From Acidobacteriota bacterium (GTDB lineage: Bacteria > Acidobacteriota > Blastocatellia > RBC074), in the NCBI GenBank assembly GCA_016710075.1, contig JADJLO010000005.1, positions 1 through 64,000 on the forward strand: a stretch of 64,000 nt of DNA. Direction: 5' to 3'. Position 1 is the first letter of the stretch. Each line of letters begins with the position of its first letter. Of the stretch, positions 20,053 to 31,208 are shown in pieces. The notes beneath the pieces were generated by a model. It saw nothing but the letters and a program-made list of their open reading frames with translations, searched no databases and was not told the DNA's origin. Both the position numbers and the translations under genes were made by a program.

Positions 20053-21664
20053 TCGTAAACCGTGCTTCAATCTCGGCATAACGCTGCGTTATGCCTGCTA
20101 AATCGGACCAGCCAGCCGAGGCTTGCGGCTCAAAGCGACGCAGGCTGACGTGTCTGGCCACGAAATGCCGCGCTTCGGAGAGCGTGGAGAAGCGGCCTGT
20201 CGCGACCGCCTGCACCATGACGTTGCCGATAACCGTGGATTCCACAGGACCGGCCAGCACAGGCTTTCCTGTGGCGTTCGCTGTCACCTGATTCAGATAG
20301 TTATTCTGCGAACCTCCGCCGACAATCTGAATGCCATTGATGTTCATCCCCGTCAGTCGCTCTATCGAACGTATGACCGAGGCATATCGCAGCGCCAGCG
20401 AATCGAGTATCGCCTTCGTTAAAGCCCGCGGTTCAACACTGATATTCTGACCACATTCGGCAAGTTGCTCGGCAATGGCGGCCATCATAATTTGAGGGTT
20501 GAAAAAACGCACGTCGTCAGGGTAGAGCAACATACTCTTGTTTAAGTCATGATTGTCATCGAGTTCGTTGAGTAGCACATCGTAATCAACGACCAGACCT
20601 TGCTCTTTCCATTCCCTGCGGCACGATTCCAATATCCATAGGCCCATCACATTCTTGAGGAATCGAAATGTGCCAAATGCGCCGCCTTCGTTGGTGAAGT
20701 TCAGGCGCGCGACTTCACTGTTGATAAGGGGCCGATTCAGCTCGACGCCAACGAGCGACCACGTGCCCGACGAGATATACGCCCACCCCCCACCCCTCCA
20801 CCCCTCGCACCCGTCAACCAGAGGGGCGCCAGCCACCGCGCTCCCGGTGTCGTGAGTGGCCGGAGCGATAACGCGCACGCCGCTCAGGTTCAGCTCTTGA
20901 ACAAGTTCAGATTTGAGCGGGCCAAGGTCAGCGCCGGCAGGAACGATTTCAGTAAACAGACCGGCAGGCAGGTTGAGTCTTTCGATCAGATATTGATCCC
21001 ATGGGCCGGTCTCGGCGTTGACAAGCTGCGTCGTCGTCGCGTTCGTGTATTCCGTGACGGCTTTGCCGGTCAGCAGAAAGTTAATCAGATCCGGAATCAG
21101 CAGCAGCCTTTCAGCCTTTGCCGGAAACCCTGTCTGTGCTTGCGCAAAAAGCTGATAGATCGTGTTGAAGCTCAGAAACTGAATCCCTGTGCGAGCATGG
21201 ATTTCTTCGCGCGGCAGTTGCGTAAAAACCTGCTCCATGACACCCGCCGTTCGTTCATCTCGATAACAAACAGGGTCCTCGACGATCCTGCCTGCCGCAT
21301 CGATCAACCCGTAATCCACCCCCCAGCTATCCACGCCAATGCTTTGTATCCGCCACCCAAGCTCCTCCGCTCTTATACTCGCGGCACGTAAACCCGCTTT
21401 GATCTCCTCCAGGATGTGCGACAGATCCCACCGCAAATGGCCTCCCAGCCGTCGCGGCGGATAATGAAATCGTCGCACCTCCTCCAGCAACAATTCATCC
21501 GCTGTCAGACCCGCCAGAAATACGCGTCCACTGCCCGCTCCGAGATCAACTGCAATGGAAGAATGGAGAAGGGGGAATGAAGAATGAAGAATACTGAATG
21601 CAGAATGCAGAATGCGGAAGGGGGAAATATGATCTAAAATTGCGGACAATTGAAATAATTTCAT
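20045..21664 (-). CDS. rhaB: Rhamnulokinase, FGGY family
   Basis: Phosphorylates L-rhamnulose to rhamnulose-1-phosphate. The FGGY core starts at IAVDLGAGSGRVFLAG and continues with GVDSWGVDYGLID, CYRDERTAGVMEQVF, THDTGSAVAGAP and IQIVGGGSQNNYLNQ, then the C-terminal end of the kinase. The core is about 500 residues, normal for RhaB. The start is uncertain: family members begin a few residues before AIDLGAGSGR, but here that position is occupied by heptamer repeats translated as ILHSSFPLLHSS. ATGs at 21664 and 21721 are in frame but add 40-60 foreign residues; 21664 is listed. The repeat therefore appears to have expanded into the 5' end of the gene. Confidence 0.87.
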   Translation of the reverse strand: MKLFQLSAILDHISPFRILHSAFSILHSSFPLLHSSIAVDLGAGSGRVFLAGLTADELLLEEVRRFHYPPRRLGGHLRWDLSHILEEIKAGLRAASIRAEELGWRIQSIGVDSWGVDYGLIDAAGRIVEDPVCYRDERTAGVMEQVFTQLPREEIHARTGIQFLSFNTIYQLFAQAQTGFPAKAERLLLIPDLINFLLTGKAVTEYTNATTTQLVNAETGPWDQYLIERLNLPAGLFTEIVPAGADLGPLKSELVQELNLSGVRVIAPATHDTGSAVAGAPLVDGCEGWRGGGWAYISSGTWSLVGVELNRPLINSEVARLNFTNEGGAFGTFRFLKNVMGLWILESCRREWKEQGLVVDYDVLLNELDDNHDLNKSMLLYPDDVRFFNPQIMMAAIAEQLAECGQNISVEPRALTKAILDSLALRYASVIRSIERLTGMNINGIQIVGGGSQNNYLNQVTANATGKPVLAGPVESTVIGNVMVQAVATGRFSTLSEARHFVARHVSLRRFEPQASAGWSDLAGITQRYAEIEARFTND

Positions 21665-21848
21665 AAATTGAAATAACGTCTTTTTACACAACATCGTGCC
21701 GTCAAATTTTCCATTCACCATTCTTCATTCTCCATTCCCTTCCATTCTTCATTCTTCATTCTTCATTCTTCATTCTCCATTCTCCATTCTCCATTCTCCA
21801 TTCTCCATTCTTCATTCATCATTCTCCATTCTCCATTCTCCCCATTCC
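21555..21848. repeat. Heptanucleotide repeat array, inverted double tract
   Basis: Tract B (21712-21847) holds about 18 copies of CATTCTT/CATTCTC; CATTC recurs exactly every 7 bp from 21743 to 21834, with four more copies from 21712. Tract A (21561-21614) holds six copies of the complement GAATGNN. The two are separated by about 95 bp, so the array could fold into a long imperfect hairpin. It fills the gap between the isomerase stop and the rhamnulokinase and runs into the 5' end of rhaB. Each unit on the minus strand (GAATGGA) contains both ATG and a GGA purine patch. Confidence 0.88.
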
Positions 21849-21850
21849 CC

Positions 21851-23149
21851 TTAAACGATTCCAGCCGAGATGCCCAATATCGCCGGGCGTTCTTCAGTTT
21901 TTTGTTGGCGGTAGCCGCTTGACCGATAGGCAGCGAGTGGATCAATCGCCCCACCGGCACGCTGACGAGCCATTGCGATAATCGGCGCCACATCAAGGGT
22001 GAACGCCTGTTTGAGCGTGGATAATGCGCGGATCGCATCGCACTGGTGCTGGGCTTCACCGAGCGCCGCACGATCCACCAGGTGGGCTTGAACATAGGCT
22101 CGCGACAGCTCAACCGCGCTCATCATCAGCGATTCGATCGGGTCGGTGACGTTGTGCGACTGGTCCAGCATGTACGCCGGATGAAAACCCGCCACGCCTT
22201 CCAACTCGGCCTCGACCAGTTCATTGAAGATCAGAAAGAGTTGAAACGGTTTGATCGAACCGGCATCCAGGTCGTCATCGCCGTATTTGCTGTCGTTGAA
22301 ATGGAAACCAGCCAGTTTGCCGAACTGTATCAGACGCGCCACGATCATCTCTATGTTGACGTTTGGCGCGTGATGGCCGAGATCAACCAGGCACTGAGCT
22401 TTCGGTCCCAATTCACGAACGCAATGATAGCTGATCCCCCAATCGTTGATGACTGTTGAATAAAAGGCAGGTTCATACAGTTTGTGTTCAATAAAGACGC
22501 GCCAGTCCTGCGGCAGCGCGGCGTATATCTCGCGCATGCTTTCCAGGTAGCGATCGAGTGTTTTTCTGAAATTCTGCTGCCCGGGAAAGTTTCCGCCGTC
22601 GCCGATCCAGACTGTGTGCGCTTTTGAGCCGAGCGTCTTGCCAATCTCGATGCATTCAAGATTGTGAGCGATGGCATGTTCTCGCACTGCGCGGTCGGGG
22701 TGCGTCAGGCTGCCGAACTTATATGACAGTGGCTGCCCGGGTTGATCCTGAAACGTATTGGAGTTCATCGCGTCGAAGCGCAGCCCGAGCGCAGCGGCAA
22801 ACCCGCGCAATTCCGCGGGATCATCGGGCTTGTCCCACGGGATGTGCAGTGAAACGGCTGGCGTCGAACGGACAAGCTTGAAGATCGTCGCACAATCTTC
22901 GAGCTTTTCGTAAATGCCGCGCGGCTCGCCGGGGCCGGGGAATCTTGCAAATCGCGTTCCCCCGGTGCCCACGCCCCAGGAAGGCACGGCGACCTGAAAC
23001 GCCAGCGCACGCGCTGTCAGATCTTCGATCTCTATACCGCGGCGCCGCAGTTGCCTGCCCAAAAATTCGTAGTCTTCGACGAGCCATGTTCCGGCCTTCT
23101 TGTTGTGCTCAAAGATAAAGTCGTCTGTGATCTCAAACTGTGTCGTCAT
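21851..23149 (-). CDS. rhaI: L-rhamnose isomerase, Pseudomonas stutzeri subtype
   Basis: Converts L-rhamnose to L-rhamnulose; a 432-residue TIM-barrel metalloenzyme of the xylose-isomerase-like superfamily. The subtype is recognisable from AVPSWGVGTGGTRFARFPGP, SLHIPWDKP, HTVWIGDGGNFPGQQNF, FIEHKLYEPAFYSTV, CLVDLGHHAPNVNIEMIV and GFHFNDSKYGDDDLDAGSI, which include the Glu/Asp/His metal ligands. Enzymes of this group often act on several aldoses. The start follows GAGGTACT, 16 bp after the aldolase-dehydrogenase stop. Its 3' end abuts the heptamer array. Confidence 0.92.
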   Translation of the reverse strand: MTTQFEITDDFIFEHNKKAGTWLVEDYEFLGRQLRRRGIEIEDLTARALAFQVAVPSWGVGTGGTRFARFPGPGEPRGIYEKLEDCATIFKLVRSTPAVSLHIPWDKPDDPAELRGFAAALGLRFDAMNSNTFQDQPGQPLSYKFGSLTHPDRAVREHAIAHNLECIEIGKTLGSKAHTVWIGDGGNFPGQQNFRKTLDRYLESMREIYAALPQDWRVFIEHKLYEPAFYSTVINDWGISYHCVRELGPKAQCLVDLGHHAPNVNIEMIVARLIQFGKLAGFHFNDSKYGDDDLDAGSIKPFQLFLIFNELVEAELEGVAGFHPAYMLDQSHNVTDPIESLMMSAVELSRAYVQAHLVDRAALGEAQHQCDAIRALSTLKQAFTLDVAPIIAMARQRAGGAIDPLAAYRSSGYRQQKTEERPAILGISAGIV

Positions 23150-23165
23150 AGTACCTCACGCTAAG

Positions 23166-25356
<2,191 letters not shown>

Positions 25357-25534
25357 TTTGTTAAATTCAATCCGTCAATTCGGGTTTTTCGTTCCGGTGG
25401 TTGCATCAATCAGCCTGCTCGAACTCACCTTTGATTTAATTGCTTCTGTAACTATACTTCCCCGGAAAGAACTGACTGATTTTAACAGGAACAAATTGAG
25501 GATAACTACTTCTTTTCAACATGAGGTCGATAGA

Positions 25535-26566
25535 ATGAAAACAAGCAGGCAAGCGTGTTGGTTGAGAGCGACGGGACTACTGGTTGTTGTTTTAATTACA
25601 TCAATTCCGTCATGGGCGCAGCAAACCAGCAACAGCGTGACAACCAATTCCGCGCCATTCGACGACGGTCAACTGCACGTGGTGTTGTGCGGCACGGGTT
25701 CGCCGTTGCCGGATGCAAATCGGGCGCAGGCTTGCACTGCAATCCTTGCCGGAAGCGAATTCGTGCTGGTTGATGCCGGTTCCGGTTCGTGGCGAAAAGT
25801 CGCAACGAATAATCTGCCGGTGCAGAATCTGAGCGCCATTCTGCTCACCCATTATCATTCCGACCATATCGGCGATCTCGGTGAAGCATTGATGCAAAGC
25901 TGGGTGGCAGGCCGCAGCCAGAAACTAAATGTTTACGGCCCGCCCGGAGTCGAACAGGTTGTCGCCGGTTTTGCGCAAGCATATTCACTCGACACAGATT
26001 ACCGCGTGTTGCATCACGGCCAACAGATTATGCCACGCGCCGCTGCCGGAGCAATTGCGACGCCGGTCAAACTGAAAAGCGATACTGATGGTACGCTGGT
26101 CTTTGACCGCAACGGTCTGAAGGTGACGGCTTTCAAGGTTAATCACGATCCGGTGAGCCCGGCTTATGGCTACCGTTTTGAATACAAGGGGCGTGTCGTG
26201 GTCGTCTCAGGCGATACGGCTAAAAGCGATAATCTCGCCAAACACGCGGCGGGCGCCGATCTGCTGATCCACGAAGTGATCGTCAAGAACCTGATTCAAT
26301 TTGCGGCCAACAATTTCCAGCAGTCCGGAAATCTCCGGCGCGCCAAATTGTCGCGGGACATCAACACCTATCACACCAGCCCGCTCGAAGCCGCGGAGGT
26401 AGCTGCTACAGCGAAAGCGGAAACCCTTGTTTTCACTCATATCGTTCCACCTCCCAACAGCCCGCAGATCGAACAGGCTTTGACGCGCGGCGTGAGCGAT
26501 GTCTTCAAAGGCAAGGTGGTGATCGGATCTGACGGAATGCGCTTCGATCTGCCGCCGCGCAACTAA
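25535..26566 (+). CDS. Exported MBL-fold metallohydrolase
   Basis: Secreted metallo-beta-lactamase-fold hydrolase of 343 residues. A signal peptide (LLVVVLITSIPSWAQQ) precedes CGTGSPLPDANRAQACTAIL, HYHSDHIGDLG (metal-binding HxHxDH, about residue 106), VVVSGDTAKSDNL and a late FTHIVPPP His. The GTGSP opening and order of motifs resemble RNase Z-like and lactonase or arylsulfatase-like branches, but export argues against a tRNA-processing role. The ATG at 25535 follows GAGGTCGATAGA. It is divergent from the rhamnose operon with a 178-bp shared upstream region. Substrate unknown. Confidence 0.87.
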   Translation: MKTSRQACWLRATGLLVVVLITSIPSWAQQTSNSVTTNSAPFDDGQLHVVLCGTGSPLPDANRAQACTAILAGSEFVLVDAGSGSWRKVATNNLPVQNLSAILLTHYHSDHIGDLGEALMQSWVAGRSQKLNVYGPPGVEQVVAGFAQAYSLDTDYRVLHHGQQIMPRAAAGAIATPVKLKSDTDGTLVFDRNGLKVTAFKVNHDPVSPAYGYRFEYKGRVVVVSGDTAKSDNLAKHAAGADLLIHEVIVKNLIQFAANNFQQSGNLRRAKLSRDINTYHTSPLEAAEVAATAKAETLVFTHIVPPPNSPQIEQALTRGVSDVFKGKVVIGSDGMRFDLPPRN

Positions 26567-26648
26567 AACAGGGCAATCCAGATTGATACAAAATCAAACC
26601 ACTGAAGACAGGGAAAAACACAGAAATTGGCGTCAGGCCATTTAATCT

Positions 26649-27227
26649 ATGAAAGCTGAATCCTCTACCATCACGCCACCATTGTCTTTCCGCAAAGCTC
26701 TCGCTGAAGAAGCGGATTTCATTGCCGGGTTGATTAACTCCGCCTATCGCGGCGACTCAAGCAGGGTTGGCTGGACAACCGAAGCCGATCTGCTGGGCGG
26801 ACAGAGGACGGATGAAGACGAGGTGCGCGGTCTGATTGAGGCTGAAGGATCCATGTTCCTGCTTTGCCTGCAAGGTGAAGAAATCATTGGCTCCGTCAAT
26901 CTTCAGAAGAAAGGAAATTCAGCCTATCTGGGGATGTTCGTAGTGAGGCCTGACCTGCAGGGAATTGGCATCGGCAAGCACTACATTCAAGCGGCAGAGA
27001 GCATTTCCCGGACGGAGTGGGGCATCAGGAAAATGACGTTGTCCGTAATCACTTTCAGAGAGGAACTGGTTGCTTTTTACGAGCGTCGCGGGTACCGGAG
27101 GACCGGCCAGATCATGCCTTTTCCAACAGACCCCGCCGCCGGCATACACCTGGTTGAGGGGCTGCAATTCGAGATGATGGAAAAAGACCTCGGGGTCCCG
27201 CCCCACTTTGAACGTCCGTTAGTCTGA
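26649..27227 (+). CDS. GNAT family N-acetyltransferase
   Basis: Cytoplasmic acetyltransferase of 192 residues with the GNAT fold: N-terminal FRKALAEEADFIAGLINSAY, and the acetyl-CoA binding motif A at LGMFVVRPDLQGIGIGKHYI (Q/R-x-x-G-x-G/A type) near residue 105. The C-terminal FYERRGYRRTG strand-helix is also typical. The acceptor is unknown. It follows the MBL gene by 82 bp on the same strand, and a palindromic repeat pair lies just downstream. Confidence 0.86.
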   Translation: MKAESSTITPPLSFRKALAEEADFIAGLINSAYRGDSSRVGWTTEADLLGGQRTDEDEVRGLIEAEGSMFLLCLQGEEIIGSVNLQKKGNSAYLGMFVVRPDLQGIGIGKHYIQAAESISRTEWGIRKMTLSVITFREELVAFYERRGYRRTGQIMPFPTDPAAGIHLVEGLQFEMMEKDLGVPPHFERPLV

Positions 27228-27255
27228 TGATGACGATCCGGGAACAGGCACGAGC

Positions 27256-27337
27256 GCAGGCGTCCCGCCTGCGTCAATTCGATTAACGCAAATCCGATAT
27301 GTGCAGATATTTCAATACAAGCAGGCGGGACGCCTGC
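27256..27337. repeat. Inverted pair of GCAGGCG palindromes
   Basis: GCAGGCGTCCCGCCTGC (27256-27272; 7-bp stem, 3-nt loop) and its reverse complement (27321-27337), separated by 48 bp. They lie between the convergent GNAT and SGNH genes, so they may act as a bidirectional terminator or be a REP-like extragenic repeat. On the plus strand the second copy is followed, after 13 bp, by a TTTTTT run. Confidence 0.75.
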
Positions 27338-27407
27338 GTACCCGCTCGTTTTTTGATTCTGTAATTTCTGACAATCTACCAAAGGATGAATTCGCCGACG
27401 GTATCAA

Positions 27408-28058
27408 TTATTTCTGCACGGTCGTCCAGGCAGTGCTTTGCAGCAATTCTGCTTCTTGCTGAGTTAATCCCTTGAGATCACAAACAATACCTGCGGGATC
27501 CTCATCGAACAAGACAGCAAAGAAAACACAGGCTGCAAGGTAGGAACCCGCGAGTGATGGATGGCTCTGATCTTTGTCGTGCAAAACAGGATGGTTGTGC
27601 TTGCGAATGAAATTCTGCCAGGCGATGCCGGCTGGAACGATGGTTGAGTCGAGTTCTTCGCCAATGGTCGTGTAGGCGGTGGTGATAGCAGATTGCGAAT
27701 CAGGTGCGTTCTGCCGAGCCCAGGTCAGGTACAACGCCGTCTTCGCTCCGGAGTCCTTGATGGCCTGATCGAAGAGGCGGATGTTCTCGTGCATGCGCTT
27801 TGGATTTTTGATCGGCAGGGTGCTTTGTTCCTGAAGCACCACATAATCGTAGCTCCCCAGTTGAATTGCCTGGAGGGCGTCCCCCTTGTTCCAGTGCATT
27901 CGCAGCGATGCCCCGCCTGCCGAGATCAGTTGGTGAAGAAACTTCCTGCCACGAGCTTCAGCCATTTGCTCAACAAGCTCGGGCATTTTATTGCGCGCAG
28001 TAAAACTGTTGCCGATGAACATTACCCTGATTGGAGCAGCAGGTTTATGCTTATTCAT
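27408..28058 (-). CDS. SGNH/GDSL-type hydrolase
   Basis: Predicted esterase or carbohydrate deacetylase of 216 residues. FIGNSFTARNKMP (nucleophile Ser, about residue 18) is block I, YDYVVLQEQSTLP a central strand, and DKDQSHPSLAGSYLAACVF the D-x-x-H block V with catalytic His. There is no signal peptide. Its ATG overlaps the upstream protease stop by 4 bp, so the two are cotranscribed and probably coupled, although the functional link is obscure. Confidence 0.83.
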   Translation of the reverse strand: MNKHKPAAPIRVMFIGNSFTARNKMPELVEQMAEARGRKFLHQLISAGGASLRMHWNKGDALQAIQLGSYDYVVLQEQSTLPIKNPKRMHENIRLFDQAIKDSGAKTALYLTWARQNAPDSQSAITTAYTTIGEELDSTIVPAGIAWQNFIRKHNHPVLHDKDQSHPSLAGSYLAACVFFAVLFDEDPAGIVCDLKGLTQQEAELLQSTAWTTVQK

Positions 28059-29185
28059 ATCTTCAATTCAGAACGCGTGAGCAGGAAGCGCAGGATCTGG
28101 TCGCGTGAGATCATGCCCACCAGGCGGCCGTTTGAGATAACAGGCAACTGGTTGAAGTCTTCGCGCCCGATGATCGTCAGGGCCTCGATCACAGGAGTTT
28201 CGGGCGCTACGGTTCGAAGCCTGTCAAGAGGCCTCATTGCATCGCTGACAAGCGTAAATGGCCAGCGAGCCCGCTCGACTCCCTTGATTTCGTGAGGAGT
28301 AATCATACCGGCGACTTCCCCATTCTCTGCAATCAGGAAGCAGCGCTGGCCGGTGTGCAGCAAATATTCTTCGACGAATGTCTGCAGATTGGTATTGCCG
28401 TCAACCGTCGCGCAGTCCTGGACCATCAGGTCTCCGACATGCACTCCCCTCAAATTTTCCTGGAGCTCGACCTGCGCATAGCTGGCGCGTGCCGAAGTCA
28501 GCAGAAACCAGCCGATAAACGCAATCCACAGACCTCCGAAACCCGCGCCGCCAAAAAATCTGAGCACTCCCAGAATGATGAATCCAAAAGCTATCGCCTG
28601 TCCCGTTTGAGAAGCCACGCGGGTAGCACGGTTGGAATCGCCGGTAAGCTGCCAGACGATGGCGCGCAGCACTCGCCCCCCATCCATCGGGAAACCCGGG
28701 ATCATGTTGAAGACCGCAAGGGCGAAGTTAATGTAGCCGAGCCAGACCGCCATCGCTATCAACGGCGTTGCCGGCTCGGTCATCAGACTCCAACCCATGA
28801 GCACCGACAATCCAAGGCTTATCAGACCGATCAAAGCACTCATCACCGGGCCGACGAGCGCCATCCAGAATTCAGTCTTTGCGTCCTCCGGTTCTTTTTC
28901 GAGTTGAGCCACGCCGCCGAGTGCAAACAGTACAATTGATTTCACGGGCAGACCGTTTCTGATGGCAACTACTGCATGCGACAACTCATGGGCGATGATC
29001 GCGGCGAAGAAGAGCAGAGCGGTCACAATCGCCATGCCCCATATCACGCCGCGATCCCAGTTCGGATGCGCCGTTCCAAAATGATCCACGAGCGAGAACG
29101 CTATCAACACCGCGATGATAAGCCAACTGCTGTGCAATCCTATTTCAATGCCGAAAATCCGGCCCAGTTTAATTGACGCCTGCAT
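28055..29185 (-). CDS. Site-2 protease family (M50) membrane peptidase with CBS pair
   Basis: Intramembrane zinc metalloprotease of 376 residues. HELSH (about residues 68-72) supplies two zinc ligands and the catalytic Glu, and NMIPGFPMDGGRVLRA (about residue 162) the third, an Asp. Six hydrophobic helices precede a cytoplasmic C-terminal half with two CBS domains (about residues 245-376), which in such proteins bind adenine nucleotides and gate activity. The ATG at 29185 is preferred because a GGAGG sits at 29191-29195. The physiological substrate is unknown; no anti-sigma factor lies nearby. Confidence 0.9.
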   Translation of the reverse strand: MQASIKLGRIFGIEIGLHSSWLIIAVLIAFSLVDHFGTAHPNWDRGVIWGMAIVTALLFFAAIIAHELSHAVVAIRNGLPVKSIVLFALGGVAQLEKEPEDAKTEFWMALVGPVMSALIGLISLGLSVLMGWSLMTEPATPLIAMAVWLGYINFALAVFNMIPGFPMDGGRVLRAIVWQLTGDSNRATRVASQTGQAIAFGFIILGVLRFFGGAGFGGLWIAFIGWFLLTSARASYAQVELQENLRGVHVGDLMVQDCATVDGNTNLQTFVEEYLLHTGQRCFLIAENGEVAGMITPHEIKGVERARWPFTLVSDAMRPLDRLRTVAPETPVIEALTIIGREDFNQLPVISNGRLVGMISRDQILRFLLTRSELKI

Positions 29186-29240
29186 CGATTCCTCCATTCA
29201 ACTCTGCATCACTCGTCCTGTCATACGAGATCAAGGAACG

Positions 29241-29687
29241 TTACTTCGAAACCGGCCTGCTTTGCGGGTACCACTCGTTGACGATCAGGCCCTCGCGGAT
29301 TTCATAGATCACCACGCCGTAGCGTTCGAACGGCTTTCCGTTGGTGACGCCGGTGATCTTCTCCTTGTCAATGACGAAATCTCCGTCAACGATGCGTTGC
29401 GTGACCTCGACTGTAAGCTTCGCGCTGCGTTGAAATGCCCCCGCGAACTTTTTACGGATGTCGGCGTGGCCGTTGAGAAAGGGTTCTCCGCCCGGCAAGC
29501 GTTTCGCAACCGAGTTTGGGTGATAAGTCCTGAGTATCGCTTCGAGATCGTGTGCGTTGTAGGCATCCACCAATGCCTGCGCGACCTGGGCCGGCGTTTT
29601 GGTGCCGGCTTTATTGTCTGATTGAAAACCGTATGCGCTCATCGAGCAGACAGCAATAAACAAAAAGATCCGGATCATCGTCCTCAT
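29241..29687 (-). CDS. Exported SnoaL-like/NTF2-fold protein
   Basis: Secreted protein of 148 residues with a signal peptide (IRIFLFIAVCSMSAYG) and an NTF2/SnoaL-like cone fold: ALVDAYNAHDLEAILRTYHP, a middle helix, then IYEIREGLIVNEWYP. The start follows GGAGGGAATCCCAG. Proteins of this type range from small enzymes to ligand-binding subunits, and none of the catalytic residue sets can be assigned here. Upstream of and in the same direction as the M50 gene, 55 bp apart. Confidence 0.8.
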   Translation of the reverse strand: MRTMIRIFLFIAVCSMSAYGFQSDNKAGTKTPAQVAQALVDAYNAHDLEAILRTYHPNSVAKRLPGGEPFLNGHADIRKKFAGAFQRSAKLTVEVTQRIVDGDFVIDKEKITGVTNGKPFERYGVVIYEIREGLIVNEWYPQSRPVSK

Positions 29688-29813
29688 CTGGGATTCCCTC
29701 CAAGGTTTTTTTCAGCGATAGTTTACCTTACGCACTGGCACTTGAGCACTTCAAGCGCCCGCGCCATCAGAATTAATCAGAAATAATCAGGCCGTTGCAG
29801 AAGGAGGTCGAAG

Positions 29814-31178
29814 ATGACTCAGACTAATCATCCAGGTGAAATTGCCAACGAGGAAAGGCGCACAGTCGGTTACCGGTCCGAAGCATCCTTATCAAAGCAA
29901 CTCTACCAGCGGGCGGAGATGGTGATGCCCGGCGGCAATTCGCGCCACTCGATAGTGCTGGAGCCCTACCCCGTGTACGCCAGCCACGGCAGGGGCTCGC
30001 GCATCGTCGATGTCGAGGGACAAGAGCGGATCGATTTTCTCAATAACTTCACATCGTTGATACTCGGTCACGCCGATGCACAGGTCACAAATGCAGTTCA
30101 AAAACAGCTTGAACTTGGTACGGCTTTCACTTTGCCGACACAGGTTGATGTCGAGTTGGCGGAGCTGCTGGTCGAACGGGTTCCGTATATTGATCAGATT
30201 CGATTCTGCAATTCCGGCAGCGAAGCCGTGATGATGGCGGTCAAAGCCGCGCGGGCTTTCACCGGCCGGTCGAAGATCGCCAAATTCGAGGGAGCCTATC
30301 ACGGCATCTACGATTACGTGCAGGTCAGCGAAGGCCCGACTTCAGACAACTGGGGCGATCCGGAAGCGCCGGAGAGTGTGGTTGAATCAAGCGTATCCCC
30401 GACCGTGGCCGCCGAGGTGGTAGTGCTGCCATGGAACAATTTCAATGCCTGCCGTGAGCTGATCCAGCAGCACAAGGACGAGCTGTCGGCGATTATCGTC
30501 GATCCCCTGCCCACCGGGATCGGAATGATTGCACCACTGCATGGATTCATCGAGTTTCTGCGGGAGCTGACCGAACGGCATGGCATCTTGCTGATCTCGG
30601 ACGAAGTGCTGACTTTCAGATTGTCATATCACGGCGCGATGAGCGAATTCGGGGTAGAGCCCGATTTGACGGTTCTGGGCAAGATTATCGGAGGAGGCTT
30701 TCCAGTGGGAGCTGTTGCGGGGCGGCGCGATGTCATGTCGGTCTTCGATCAACGGGGCAGTTTCAAGGTACATCACGGTGGAACCTTCAACGCCAACCCG
30801 GTAACAATGACTGCGGGTCTTGAGACGATGAAACAGATGACCCCGGATGCTTTCGACCGGTTGGGCCGAATGGGTGATTATATACGCGAACGAATCGCGC
30901 AAACTCTTGGTGAACGCGGCATTCCGGTCAAGGTTTGCGGCAAAGGCTCACTCTTCATTGCGCATCTGACTGATGAAGAGCTGGTCGATTTCCGCTCGCT
31001 CAAAGGATATTCACGCACAAATCCTGCTTATGGAGAGCTTTGCCATGAGATGCTCTCGCGCGGAATCATCACCTCGCCGCGCGGCATCTTCGGTTGTCTC
31101 TCGACTCCGATGACTGAAGCGGAACTCGATGGCTTCGTCGAAGCGCTGGATCAATCACTCACCGCAGTTGCCGGTTGA
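29814..31178 (+). CDS. Class III PLP-dependent aminotransferase
   Basis: Cytoplasmic PLP enzyme of 454 residues, closest in pattern to glutamate-1-semialdehyde 2,1-aminomutase: MVMPGGNSRHS, FCNSGSEAVMMAVKAARAFT (phosphate-binding region), DEVLTFR (Asp to the PLP ring nitrogen) and LGKIIGGGFPVGAVAG (Schiff-base Lys, about residue 291). The GSA-like enzymes also include beta-amino-acid aminotransferases. The start follows AGGAGGTCGAAG. It is a lone plus-strand gene with no heme genes around it, so a role outside tetrapyrrole synthesis is likely. Confidence 0.87.
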   Translation: MTQTNHPGEIANEERRTVGYRSEASLSKQLYQRAEMVMPGGNSRHSIVLEPYPVYASHGRGSRIVDVEGQERIDFLNNFTSLILGHADAQVTNAVQKQLELGTAFTLPTQVDVELAELLVERVPYIDQIRFCNSGSEAVMMAVKAARAFTGRSKIAKFEGAYHGIYDYVQVSEGPTSDNWGDPEAPESVVESSVSPTVAAEVVVLPWNNFNACRELIQQHKDELSAIIVDPLPTGIGMIAPLHGFIEFLRELTERHGILLISDEVLTFRLSYHGAMSEFGVEPDLTVLGKIIGGGFPVGAVAGRRDVMSVFDQRGSFKVHHGGTFNANPVTMTAGLETMKQMTPDAFDRLGRMGDYIRERIAQTLGERGIPVKVCGKGSLFIAHLTDEELVDFRSLKGYSRTNPAYGELCHEMLSRGIITSPRGIFGCLSTPMTEAELDGFVEALDQSLTAVAG

Positions 31179-31208
31179 TATCAAAAATGGAACAAGCCGG
31201 GGCAATCG

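Noticed and set aside
21712..21848. CRISPR array
   Set aside because: The units are 7 bp and strictly tandem, with no unique spacers and no cas genes.
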